A stretch of DNA of 7,358 bases from an uncultured Oscillospiraceae bacterium (lineage in GTDB: Bacteria > Bacillota > Clostridia > Oscillospirales > Ruminococcaceae): positions 1-7,358 of the forward strand of contig URFD01000081.1 in assembly GCA_900547015.1 (NCBI GenBank), written 5' to 3'. Position numbers and translations under genes: made by a program. Positions 1 to 5,305 of the stretch are shown piece by piece. Position 1 is the first letter of the stretch. Each line of letters begins with the position of its first letter. A model generated the notes under the pieces. The model searched no databases. It was not told the origin of the DNA and worked only from the letters and a program-made list of their open reading frames with translations.

Positions 1-76
1 ATTCGAACCCTCGGTGCCTTTATAGGGCACACACGATTTCCAGTCGTGCGCCTTAGACCAGCTCAGCCATCTTTCC
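1..76 (-). tRNA. tRNA-Ser (anticodon GGA), 3' end outside the window
   Basis: Read on the minus strand from 76, the sequence folds as a class II tRNA: acceptor strand GGAAAGA, a D-arm starting GCTGAGCTGG, the anticodon stem-loop CACGA-CTGGAAA-TCGTG, a long variable arm closed by GTGCC/GGCAC, and the T-arm start GAGGG-TTCGAAT. The anticodon is GGA (positions 41-39), which reads UCC and UCU serine codons. The long variable arm is the usual serine identity element. About 14 nt are missing beyond position 1: the 3' side of the T stem, the acceptor strand and any CCA. A consensus promoter lies just upstream. Confidence 0.95.
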
Positions 77-96
77 ATAGATAACATTACTGTGTA

Positions 97-113
97 CACT
101 TGACTCACAAGTG
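97..113 (-). repeat. Small inverted repeat in the tRNA-Ser leader
   Basis: On the minus strand CACTTG-TGAGT-CAAGTG forms a 6-bp perfect stem with a 5-nt loop. It lies between the predicted transcription start and the tRNA 5' end, so it would be at the very start of the precursor and be removed by RNase P. It could be a processing or stability element, or chance. Confidence 0.4.
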
Positions 114-120
114 CCTTCAT

Positions 121-149
121 ATTATATCAAATCGAATAGGACTTGTCAA
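121..149 (-). promoter_or_regulatory. sigma-A promoter for the tRNA-Ser gene
   Basis: On the minus strand this is TTGACA (149-144), a 17-nt spacer and TATAAT (126-121), a perfect match to the housekeeping consensus in both boxes and spacing. Transcription should begin near 113-115, leaving a leader of about 38 nt before the tRNA 5' end at 76. Such strong promoters are common for stable RNA genes. Confidence 0.88.
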
Positions 150-224
150 GATATTTTTGAAAATTTTATAGCAGGACAAGGTACCGCATCCCGCAGCTTT
201 CCATAGGATGGATACAGAATCGTT

Positions 225-878
225 GTGGGAGATGATCGTTTGGTTGATTCAATCTTACAGGCAGGAGCCTTGACCCTAGCGCTGAGCCTGGACACCTTTA
301 CGGCGGCGCTGGCTTTGGGAGCGCAGAAAATCCGGATGCCGGCCCTGTCAAAGATAGCACTCAGCCTGACCTGCTCGCTGAGCCTGTGGGCGGCAATGGC
401 TTTGGGAGGGACTGCCGGAGGCTGGGTTGCACCGCATTTTGCTTCCGGAATTGGGTGCGGGTTGTTGGTGCTGATGGGTGCGGTGCGGCTGTGCGACGGC
501 CTGCTCAAGCGGTTTTTGCGGCGCTGCTGTGAAAATCGGGAGGGCATGGTCTTTCGCTTTCAGAATCTGGAAGTGTTTTTGCGGGTCTGTGTGGATTCTA
601 CGCAGGCGGATTTTAACGGCTCCCAATCTCTCTCGGTCGTGGAGGCGGTCAGTCTGGCGGCGGCTTTGAGCCTCGATGGGCTGGCGGCAGGATTTGGAGC
701 TGGGATGCTCGAACAGGACGGTCGGATGGTGCTGTTGCTGGCACTGGTGGTGAATCTGTTGATGCTGCAAATCGGCTGGAAGCTGGGTAAAAGATGTTCA
801 GAGCGGGCAAAGGGTGACCTTAGCTGGCTGGCAGGTGCGGTTTTAATCACAATGGGGCTGCTCCGATTGGTCAAATAA
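225..878 (+). CDS. ytaF: YtaF/MntP-family sporulation-type membrane protein
   Basis: This is a small integral membrane protein of the MntP/YtaF superfamily. MntP members export manganese, while YtaF members occur in spore formers and their substrate is not settled. The two family half-repeat signatures are visible: SLDTFTAALALG (residues 21-32, Asp23) and ALSLDGLAAGFGAG (147-160, Asp151). Six hydrophobic segments fall near 11-31, 41-62, 72-92, 139-160, 167-186 and 199-216. The loop before the second signature carries D129-x-N-x-S-x-S-L-x-x-x-E140, with EF-hand-like spacing that is typical of the YtaF branch. The 217-aa length fits. The start is uncertain: GTG at 225 has only a distant AGGATGG (205-211), whereas TTG at 240 has GGGAG (227-231) at 8 nt and would place the first helix right at the N-terminus. 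I see no convincing promoter in 150-224. Confidence 0.85.
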   Translation: MGDDRLVDSILQAGALTLALSLDTFTAALALGAQKIRMPALSKIALSLTCSLSLWAAMALGGTAGGWVAPHFASGIGCGLLVLMGAVRLCDGLLKRFLRRCCENREGMVFRFQNLEVFLRVCVDSTQADFNGSQSLSVVEAVSLAAALSLDGLAAGFGAGMLEQDGRMVLLLALVVNLLMLQIGWKLGKRCSERAKGDLSWLAGAVLITMGLLRLVK

Positions 879-911
879 AGAGGAAAGCTCCTGCACTTCG
901 ACAAAAAAATA

Positions 912-920
912 TGCTATAAT
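912..920 (+). promoter_or_regulatory. Extended -10 promoter for the 102-aa gene
   Basis: TGCTATAAT combines an extended -10 TGn (912-914) with a perfect TATAAT (915-920). No good -35 box lies 17 nt upstream, which extended -10 promoters tolerate. It sits 34 nt after the YtaF-family stop codon, so the next gene can be transcribed independently. The predicted leader is about 58 nt. Confidence 0.6.
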
Positions 921-985
921 GGGATATCATATCTTGGGATAGCTTATCTCGTAGGAAACAAAGCAGGATGGAGGAAAGATGACGA

Positions 986-1294
986 ATGGAGTGGTTGTGG
1001 CAGAGCGCCGGACGCGGACGGCAGACCCTATCCGCGATGGAGCAGGGAAAACCCTTGGCAAGGATGGAGCTGAATCTCTACAAAAAAGACACCTACACTA
1101 TCTCGGGGATTTCCTTCGATGGGCAGGTGTCTGAACAACAGCGGGAAGCGGTGATGCTGGGAGCTTGCGAATGGTTTCGGCAGCAGAAGATTCACCTTCT
1201 GCTGGGCTGTCGATGGGTTCAAAATTGGTTTGCCGGGCATCCGCAGGAGCTCAGCCTGATTGCACAAGGGGTCAAAACCAAGACCAGATTCTGA
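986..1294 (+). CDS. Hypothetical protein, 102 aa, unrecognised
   Basis: I do not recognise this protein. It looks soluble and rather basic, with no signal peptide or membrane segment. A beta-rich middle (TYTISGISFDGQVSEQQ, about residues 37-53) is followed by a likely helix (REAVMLGACEWFRQQK, about 54-69) and a Trp-rich C-terminal part. Support for it being real is a good upstream -10 element, GGAGG at 970-974, and no competing ORF of better quality on the other strand. The start is awkward: GGAGG is 11 nt from ATG 986, while another ATG at 979 lies 4 nt from it and opens a different 51-codon frame (979-1134). In the 986 frame a TGA at 980-982 excludes any earlier start. Only 34 nt separate its stop from the convergent carbonic-anhydrase-like gene, and I see no clear terminator there. 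Confidence 0.6.
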   Translation: MEWLWQSAGRGRQTLSAMEQGKPLARMELNLYKKDTYTISGISFDGQVSEQQREAVMLGACEWFRQQKIHLLLGCRWVQNWFAGHPQELSLIAQGVKTKTRF

Positions 1295-1328
1295 TAGCAG
1301 GAACACTGGGCCGTGTGTCCGGAGAATC

Positions 1329-1829
1329 TCAAAGCTGCTCTGCGGCGGCTTTTACATATTCCTGCGCGGCCCGACGGCTGTGCTCCAGCTCCTGGTCGCT
1401 GACCTGTCGCTTAATTTGAGCCGGTGAACCGACAACAAGGGAGCGGGGCGGAATCACCGTGTTTTTGGTGATGAGGGCTCCGGCGCCGACAATCGAGCCT
1501 TCTCCGACCACAGCGCCGTTGAGGATGATGCTGCCCATGCCGATGGTACAGCCGTCTTCGATGGTGCAGGAGTGCAGAATCGCTCCGTGGCCGACGGTGA
1601 CCTCTGCACCGATGATGCAGGGCTGACCGCAATCGACATGAACCACGCAGTTGTCCTGAAGGTTGGAGCATCGTCCGACCCGTATGGAGTCGTGGTCGGC
1701 ACGCAGGGTGGCATGATACCAGACACTGCTGTTTTCTTCCAGAAAGACCGCTCCGACTAGTGTTGCATCCGGTGCGATGTGTGCGCTGGGATGGACGACC
1801 GGGGAGTTTCCGTTGACAGAACGAAGCAT
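1329..1829 (-). CDS. Gamma-carbonic-anhydrase-like protein (left-handed beta-helix)
   Basis: This is a left-handed parallel beta-helix protein of the gamma-carbonic anhydrase/YrdA/PaaY group. Members are trimers with metal sites between subunits; some hydrate CO2, while for many the substrate is unknown. Hexapeptide repeats run through most of the chain (IGAEVTVGHGAI, IGMGSIILNGAVV, VGAGALITKN). The three expected zinc ligands are present as His64 (CVVHVD), His81 and His86 (VGHGAILHSC), with Arg43/Asp45 (LRADHD) and Gln58/Asp59 (NLQDN) at the family's conserved active-site positions. At 166 aa it is a short bacterial type without an N-terminal extension. I prefer ATG at 1829 because GAGG (1842-1839) lies 9 nt upstream; ATG at 1844 (171 aa) has no visible ribosome site. 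It starts 25 nt after the preceding gene's stop codon, so cotranscription is likely. Carbonic anhydrase activity itself is inferred. Confidence 0.9.
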   Translation of the reverse strand: MLRSVNGNSPVVHPSAHIAPDATLVGAVFLEENSSVWYHATLRADHDSIRVGRCSNLQDNCVVHVDCGQPCIIGAEVTVGHGAILHSCTIEDGCTIGMGSIILNGAVVGEGSIVGAGALITKNTVIPPRSLVVGSPAQIKRQVSDQELEHSRRAAQEYVKAAAEQL

Positions 1830-1854
1830 AAGATTCGACCTCATTTCAGAAAAA

Positions 1855-2541
1855 TTACCGGATGGGCAGAAAATCCGTGCGCGCTACCAAACGCTCACAG
1901 CGCTGCTTCATCAGAAGATAGAGCTTGCAGCCGGTAAAGCACAGCTCCTCGTCCTTCTCGTGGCCGACAATGCGCGCCCAGCAGCGTCCAAGCTGGATTG
2001 CCTGCTGTTCCGCAGAAGCGTCCTGCTGCTCCTCCAGACAGATTTTGTACATGGTGTAGCACCGATACTGGAAGGAATAAAAGTGGGGCAGGCGAACCGA
2101 GATGGTGTCGTTCATCTGGGCCAGAATCAGCTTGAGCAGGATGGGGTCCTGCACCGATTGCTGGACACAGTTTTCTGCAACGAACAGATACAGCATCCGG
2201 GCAAGCGCCGTCTGCCGTTCGTCAAGAACCATCAGCTCATCCGGCTCAAACGAAAGAATCGCACTGCCAAGCTCCTCGCCGAGCTGACGCGCCCGTTCGA
2301 GATTGCCGCAGCTTTTGTGCAGAAAGTAGTTGTGAATCTCCTCCTCGGAAGGCTCCAGACTGTTTTGGCCGGAGGGCTTTTTTCCAAGAGAGGACAGCAC
2401 CTTCATGTCCTCGTCTCCGTGGTCGAGCAAGAGCAGATGGCTCGGTGCAGCGCAGGCACAGGGCTGTGCCTTGCTGTCGCCCAGCAGCATCCCCGGCAAA
2501 AGCCCCAAGAGCAAGGGCAGAAACTGGCAGAAGGATAGCAT
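1855..2541 (-). CDS. Hypothetical protein with hydrophobic N-terminus, 228 aa
   Basis: I do not recognise this family. Residues 1-21 are strongly hydrophobic (SFCQFLPLLLGLLPGMLLG) and could form a signal anchor or uncleaved signal, although the N-terminus lacks positive charge. A polar linker (about 22-65) follows, then a mostly helical acidic domain (66-220) containing SEEEIHNYFLHKSCGN and LDERQTALARMLYLFVAENC. Cysteine is frequent (at least ten residues), with no obvious CxxC metal motif. The start at 2541 is supported by AAGGAGG (2555-2549) at 7 nt, which is near ideal. An internal ATG at 2406 with GGAG at 8 nt would give a 183-aa form lacking the hydrophobic segment. A longer upstream reading frame to 2751 overlaps the TSCPD gene and has no support. 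Its likely transcript partner is the carbonic-anhydrase-like gene downstream. Confidence 0.75.
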   Translation of the reverse strand: MLSFCQFLPLLLGLLPGMLLGDSKAQPCACAAPSHLLLLDHGDEDMKVLSSLGKKPSGQNSLEPSEEEIHNYFLHKSCGNLERARQLGEELGSAILSFEPDELMVLDERQTALARMLYLFVAENCVQQSVQDPILLKLILAQMNDTISVRLPHFYSFQYRCYTMYKICLEEQQDASAEQQAIQLGRCWARIVGHEKDEELCFTGCKLYLLMKQRCERLVARTDFLPIR

Positions 2542-2613
2542 ATTCGTCCCTCCTTGTGGTGTGGTAGGTTCAAGAGAAGCTGACCGATTCCTAAGAAAAA
2601 CGGCGGATAAAAG

Positions 2614-2642
2614 TTGTTCCCCAGCCATCGACTGGGGAACAG
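2614..2642 (-). terminator. Candidate intrinsic terminator after the TSCPD gene
   Basis: GTTCCCCAG (2616-2624) and CTGGGGAAC (2632-2640) are perfect 9-nt inverted arms around a 7-nt loop, extendable by one A-T and one G-T pair. On the minus strand the stem is followed by AACTTTTATCC, so the T-run is present but short. It begins 14-16 nt after the TSCPD stop codon. On the plus strand no T-run follows, so it should act only on minus-strand transcripts, perhaps leaving some read-through into the 228-aa gene. Confidence 0.6.
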
Positions 2643-2656
2643 AAGACACAACAGGA

Positions 2657-2908
2657 TTATGCCCGAGCCAGATAAGACTCAAGTGCCAGAGCAAGCTGGT
2701 CTGGGCAGGAGGTGGATTTCGGACCGCAGTGGATGCCTTTGACGCGAGCAATGACGTCCTGTGCCCGCTGTCCCTGAATCAGGGAAGCAATCCCCTGGAG
2801 GTTGCCGTTGCAGCCGCCGATAAATTCAACGTGTTCGATGATGTCGCCGTTCATTTCGATGATGATGTTTCGGCAGCAGGTGCCTTCGGTGTGATACTCA
2901 AATTTCAT
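2657..2908 (-). CDS. TSCPD domain-containing small protein (TIGR03905-like)
   Basis: This 83-aa protein contains the signature Thr-Ser-Cys-Pro-Asp at residues 66-70, within GPKSTSCPDQLA. The TSCPD domain is otherwise found at the C-terminus of vitamin B12-dependent ribonucleotide reductases, where its cysteines are thought to bind metal or take part in redox. Stand-alone versions like this one have no established function. Conserved-looking cysteines are Cys11/Cys12 (EGTCCRN), Cys33 (GGCNGN), Cys61 (IHCGP) and Cys68. The chosen ATG at 2908 has AGAGG (2923-2919) at 10 nt and yields the usual family length; an upstream TTG at 2926 would add six residues without better support. It follows the PHP gene by 56 nt and precedes a candidate terminator. 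Confidence 0.88.
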   Translation of the reverse strand: MKFEYHTEGTCCRNIIIEMNGDIIEHVEFIGGCNGNLQGIASLIQGQRAQDVIARVKGIHCGPKSTSCPDQLALALESYLARA

Positions 2909-2946
2909 GTTTGTCCGTCCTCTCAAAGAATCAATATAACGCTCCC

Positions 2947-2975
2947 ATTTTATCAGATTTATCCTCAGACTTCAA
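2947..2975 (-). promoter_or_regulatory. Possible internal promoter for the TSCPD gene
   Basis: On the minus strand TTGAAG (2975-2970), a 17-nt spacer and TAAAAT (2952-2947) match the sigma-A consensus at 4/6 and 5/6 positions. The -35 box overlaps the last codons of the PHP gene. It could give the TSCPD gene transcription beyond read-through from the PHP promoter. Confidence 0.4.
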
Positions 2976-3807
2976 GCTGTTTTGAGCGCTCAAACAATTT
3001 TTTGAGATTTTCCTGGTCGGTCACGCAGGTACCCAGCGGGTTTGCGGTCCGGGAAGCATAGGACCCATGAAAATCGGTGCCGCCGGTGACGATGAGGTTG
3101 TTTTGCGCGCACAGCTCCAGCAGCTCCTTCTGGTCCTCCTTGGTGTTTCGCGGATGATAGACCTCGATTCCGTCGATGAGTCCGCTGGGCGCCAGACGGC
3201 GAACCAGCTCCATCGACTGGTAGACGCTCGGATGTGCAAACACCGCGATTCCGTGAGCGCCCTTGACGGCATCCAAAACCTCGTCCAGCTGAGGGTAAGT
3301 GGTCTGGACCAGACAGGAGCCGCCGTGGTCGGAAAACAGCTGCTTGTACAGCGGCCCGTAGATGGCGGTGTCGTAGCCCAAATCGAGAAGCGCCTGCATG
3401 ATATGCACCTTGTAGATAGAGGTGCTGGCAGCGGCGTAGCGCAGGATATGCTCCGGAGTGACAGGGAAATACCGGGTGACCCGGCGAATCATCTCCTCGC
3501 CGGAGCGGCGGCGCTCCTCCTGTGTGCGGGAGAGCAGCCCTGCCAGATGGTCCGGCTTGTGGGGCAGATAGCAGAGAATGTGTACCCTGCGTCCGGTAGC
3601 GGAATCGAAGGTGGAAAGCTCCACCCCCGGGATGATGGTCAGACCATATCTTCTGCCCAGAATCTCGGTGCGGGAGATGCCGGACAGGGTGTCGTGGTCG
3701 GTCAGGGCAAGCGCATCCAATCCGGCGCGCTTGGCGTAAAAGACAATATCCTCCAGACTGGTGGAACCATCGGAGAGTTTACTGTGACAATGCAGGTCGC
3801 CAATCAT
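2965..3807 (-). CDS. PHP-domain metal-dependent phosphoesterase (RNase AM/TrpH-like)
   Basis: This 280-aa protein belongs to the PHP phosphoesterase superfamily, closest in layout to the YciV/TrpH (RNase AM) group, which removes 5' nucleotides from short RNAs or acts on 3',5'-bisphosphonucleotides. The metal-binding residues are all visible: DLHCHS (His6, His8) with Asp13, LTDHDT (Asp37, His38), PGVE (Glu63), VHIL (His76), FAHP (His192) and GTDFHG (Asp245, His247). Residues about 95-185 form the lid-like insertion seen in this subgroup. No polymerase or other domain is fused. ATG 3807 has an AGGGAGGA site (3824-3817) about 10 nt upstream and a strong promoter 61 nt upstream. It appears to be first in a minus-strand unit with the TSCPD gene and is divergent from the primosome operon. 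The exact substrate is inferred from the family. Confidence 0.9.
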   Translation of the reverse strand: MIGDLHCHSKLSDGSTSLEDIVFYAKRAGLDALALTDHDTLSGISRTEILGRRYGLTIIPGVELSTFDSATGRRVHILCYLPHKPDHLAGLLSRTQEERRRSGEEMIRRVTRYFPVTPEHILRYAAASTSIYKVHIMQALLDLGYDTAIYGPLYKQLFSDHGGSCLVQTTYPQLDEVLDAVKGAHGIAVFAHPSVYQSMELVRRLAPSGLIDGIEVYHPRNTKEDQKELLELCAQNNLIVTGGTDFHGSYASRTANPLGTCVTDQENLKKLFERSKQLEV

Positions 3808-3851
3808 AATCCTTGTTCCTCCCTATTTCGCAAAGAACGAAAGAATGAAAG

Positions 3852-3967
3852 CGGTTTTACCGGTTTTATTATACCCTAATTTCGATTTGATGTCTATCTT
3901 CTTTGGTAAGAAGCGCGCAAAGAACCGGTAAAAGAACAGAAAGAGGGGACAAGCTGTTGTTTTACCG
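3852..3967. repeat. Repeated TTTTACCG motif between divergent promoters
   Basis: TTTTACCGGTT occurs at 3855-3865, its exact inverted copy AACCGGTAAAA at 3923-3933, and a third partial copy, TTTTACCG, at 3960-3967. CGGTTTTA is also duplicated in tandem at 3852-3859 and 3861-3868, spaced 9 bp. The first copy overlaps the predicted start of the PHP transcript, and the third is 11 nt upstream of the -35 box for the DnaD operon. Their placement suits a transcription-factor site acting on both promoters, but this is inference from position and repetition only. Confidence 0.45.
3868..3896 (-). promoter_or_regulatory. sigma-A promoter for the PHP gene
   Basis: On the minus strand TAGACA (3896-3891), a 17-nt spacer and TATAAT (3873-3868) match the consensus at 5/6 and 6/6. 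The predicted start near 3861 leaves a leader of about 54 nt before the PHP start codon. A copy of TTTTACCG lies over this start site. Confidence 0.8.
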
Positions 3968-3978
3968 TCAGAAAAAAG

Positions 3979-4007
3979 TAGGCAAGCGCCTGTTTTTTTG
4001 CTATAAT
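3979..4007 (+). promoter_or_regulatory. sigma-A promoter for the DnaD-DnaC operon
   Basis: TAGGCA (3979-3984), a 17-nt spacer and TATAAT (4002-4007) match the consensus at 4/6 and 6/6. A TG at 3999-4000 makes an extended -10. Transcription should start near 4014, giving a leader of about 90 nt that can form small hairpins (AAGCC/GGCTT at 4020-4034; GACAGC/GCTGTC at 4035-4059). Confidence 0.75.
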
Positions 4008-4104
4008 AAGAGGACAGGAAAGCCTGATTGGCTTGACAGCACCTGCAACGGGCGCTGTCGGAGGCGGGTCAGGTGTGGGAAAATGAAGGAAACGGAGACC
4101 CTGC

Positions 4105-5100
4105 GTGATGAACTACAGCATTAATTTTACAAAATTTTCATCTGTTTTTGCCGTGCCGTCGCTGTCGGAGCAGACACTGTGTACCGCCTCGGCTTCGGCG
4201 CTCAAGATTCTGCTCTTTTTGATGCAGAACCAGTCGCAGCCAATCGACCCGCGCTATCTGTCCGACCGGCTGCTGCTGCCGTATGAGGAGGTGCTGTCGG
4301 CGTTGGCCTTCTGGAATCGGGAAGGACTGCTGACAGACGGCGGTTCTTCGGCAGTTGTGCCGGAGCCGGTCGCTGTGGCAGCGGCCCCGACAGCCCAGCC
4401 GGTGCAAGAGGTTTCCCGACAGGAGCAGGCAGCTCATGTCTCGATGGGGATCAAGGCTCAGCAGAAAACGATGAGAATCGATGAAATCGATCGGCTGTCG
4501 CAGGAAGATTCCAGCATCCGCCAGCTTTTGGATGCGGTGCAGCTTCAGATGGGTAAGAACCTGACCCGCAGCGAGATGGAGACGGTGGCCTCCTTTTACA
4601 CCTATGCAGGACTGCCGCCCGAGTGCATCCTGCTGGCAACGGCGCACTGCTGCGCGCAGAACCGCGCGAATATGCGGGCGGTCGCAAAGCTGATTACCGA
4701 TATGATGTCCGACGGAATCTACACCTATGAACAGGCGGAGCAGTATCTGACCCGACGACAGGAGCAGGACAACGCACAGGGACAGGTTCGTCTGGCCTTT
4801 GGAATCCATGACCGGGCGCTGACCCGACAGGAGTGCAAGTACATCGATACTTGGTTTTTGGAGTATCATTTTGACATCGCGATGGTCAAGCTGGCCTATG
4901 AGCGCGCCATCAACCAGATTGGAAAATTGTCCTTTCCTTATATCAACAAGATTTTGGCCAGCTGGCACGACAAGGGGATCCAGACCACGCAGGAGGCGGT
5001 GGCGGAACGACAGCCTTCCAAGCAGGATAAGGCGGAAAATTCCTCCATTGATTTTGACCAGATTCAGCAGTTCATCACCTATGGAGAGGTGAAATCTTAA
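4105..5100 (+). CDS. DnaD-domain replication initiation protein
   Basis: This 331-aa protein resembles clostridial DnaD/DnaB-type primosome proteins, which remodel origin DNA and help deliver the helicase loader and helicase. Residues about 22-76 look like a winged-helix region (ALKILLFLMQNQ, LSDRLLLPYEEVLSALAFW). An Ala/Pro-rich linker (about 78-112) follows, then two DnaD-like helical units: the first about 135-216 (LTRSEMETVASFYTYAG), the second about 230-292. The second ends in FPYINKILASW, matching the YxxxIxxxW DNA-binding motif of the family (Tyr279, Ile283, Trp287). The C-terminal tail is polar. GTG 4105 and ATG 4108 are both usable; GGAG at 4094-4097 is 7 and 10 nt away. It heads the plus-strand operon, and the DnaC-like loader is the next gene. 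Confidence 0.9.
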   Translation: MMNYSINFTKFSSVFAVPSLSEQTLCTASASALKILLFLMQNQSQPIDPRYLSDRLLLPYEEVLSALAFWNREGLLTDGGSSAVVPEPVAVAAAPTAQPVQEVSRQEQAAHVSMGIKAQQKTMRIDEIDRLSQEDSSIRQLLDAVQLQMGKNLTRSEMETVASFYTYAGLPPECILLATAHCCAQNRANMRAVAKLITDMMSDGIYTYEQAEQYLTRRQEQDNAQGQVRLAFGIHDRALTRQECKYIDTWFLEYHFDIAMVKLAYERAINQIGKLSFPYINKILASWHDKGIQTTQEAVAERQPSKQDKAENSSIDFDQIQQFITYGEVKS

Positions 5101-5305
5101 ATCCGGCTGCGCCGCAGCTGGGAGGAGGGTTACACCAGAATCTGCAAAGGCTGGTGAACTTTCTCTCGAATCATGGAACGCGGACTGCGAACCGCAAGAT
5201 AGCTAGATTATGGGAAACAAAAACGGCGAGGATAAAAAATATCGATTAGGCGGCACAGCCATCCGGGCAGAGTCGTGATTGAGCTGCCGGAGGAGAGGAG
5301 AATCT
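5101..5305 (+). other. 205-nt gap between the DnaD and DnaC-like genes
   Basis: No clear promoter or terminator is visible. Two mini-ORFs are possible: GTG 5154 to 5249 (31 codons, basic, ending in KNID) and ATG 5210 to 5278 (22 codons, beginning MGNKNGEDKKYRLGG). Neither has a strong ribosome site. GGGAGGAGGG at 5120-5129 is a strong Shine-Dalgarno-like run with no start codon suitably placed after it, which may mean a lost or degraded small gene. GGAGGAGAGGAG at 5289-5300 serves the DnaC-like gene. Confidence 0.4.

Noticed and set aside
1..76. tRNA gene as an integration site for a mobile element
   Set aside because: The tRNA 3' end lies outside the window, no integrase is visible and no copy of the tRNA end is repeated within the window.
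143..171. Possible plus-strand promoter TTGTCA-N17-TTATAG for the YtaF-family gene
   Set aside because: The -10 box matches only 2 of 6 consensus positions, and the -35 is simply the reverse overlap of the strong tRNA promoter.
1295..1328. Imperfect hairpin GGAACAC/GTGTGTCC between convergent genes
   Set aside because: The stem has a bulge and no T-run follows on either strand, so I do not call it a terminator.
1777..2538. 253-codon plus-strand open frame
   Set aside because: It lies opposite the unrecognised minus-strand gene and the start of the carbonic-anhydrase-like gene, shows no recognisable domain and has no good ribosome site. The minus-strand genes have better starts and, in part, clear family motifs.
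3067..3879. 270-codon plus-strand open frame
   Set aside because: It is antisense to the PHP gene, whose catalytic motifs are complete. It would also run through that gene's promoter.
3903..4124. 73-codon plus-strand open frame upstream of the DnaD gene
   Set aside because: It spans the DnaD promoter, begins before the predicted transcription start, lacks a ribosome site and encodes a low-complexity basic peptide.
4138..4968. 276-codon minus-strand open frame
   Set aside because: It is the shadow of the DnaD-domain gene; composition is arginine/histidine/leucine-rich as expected for antisense of GC-rich coding sequence.
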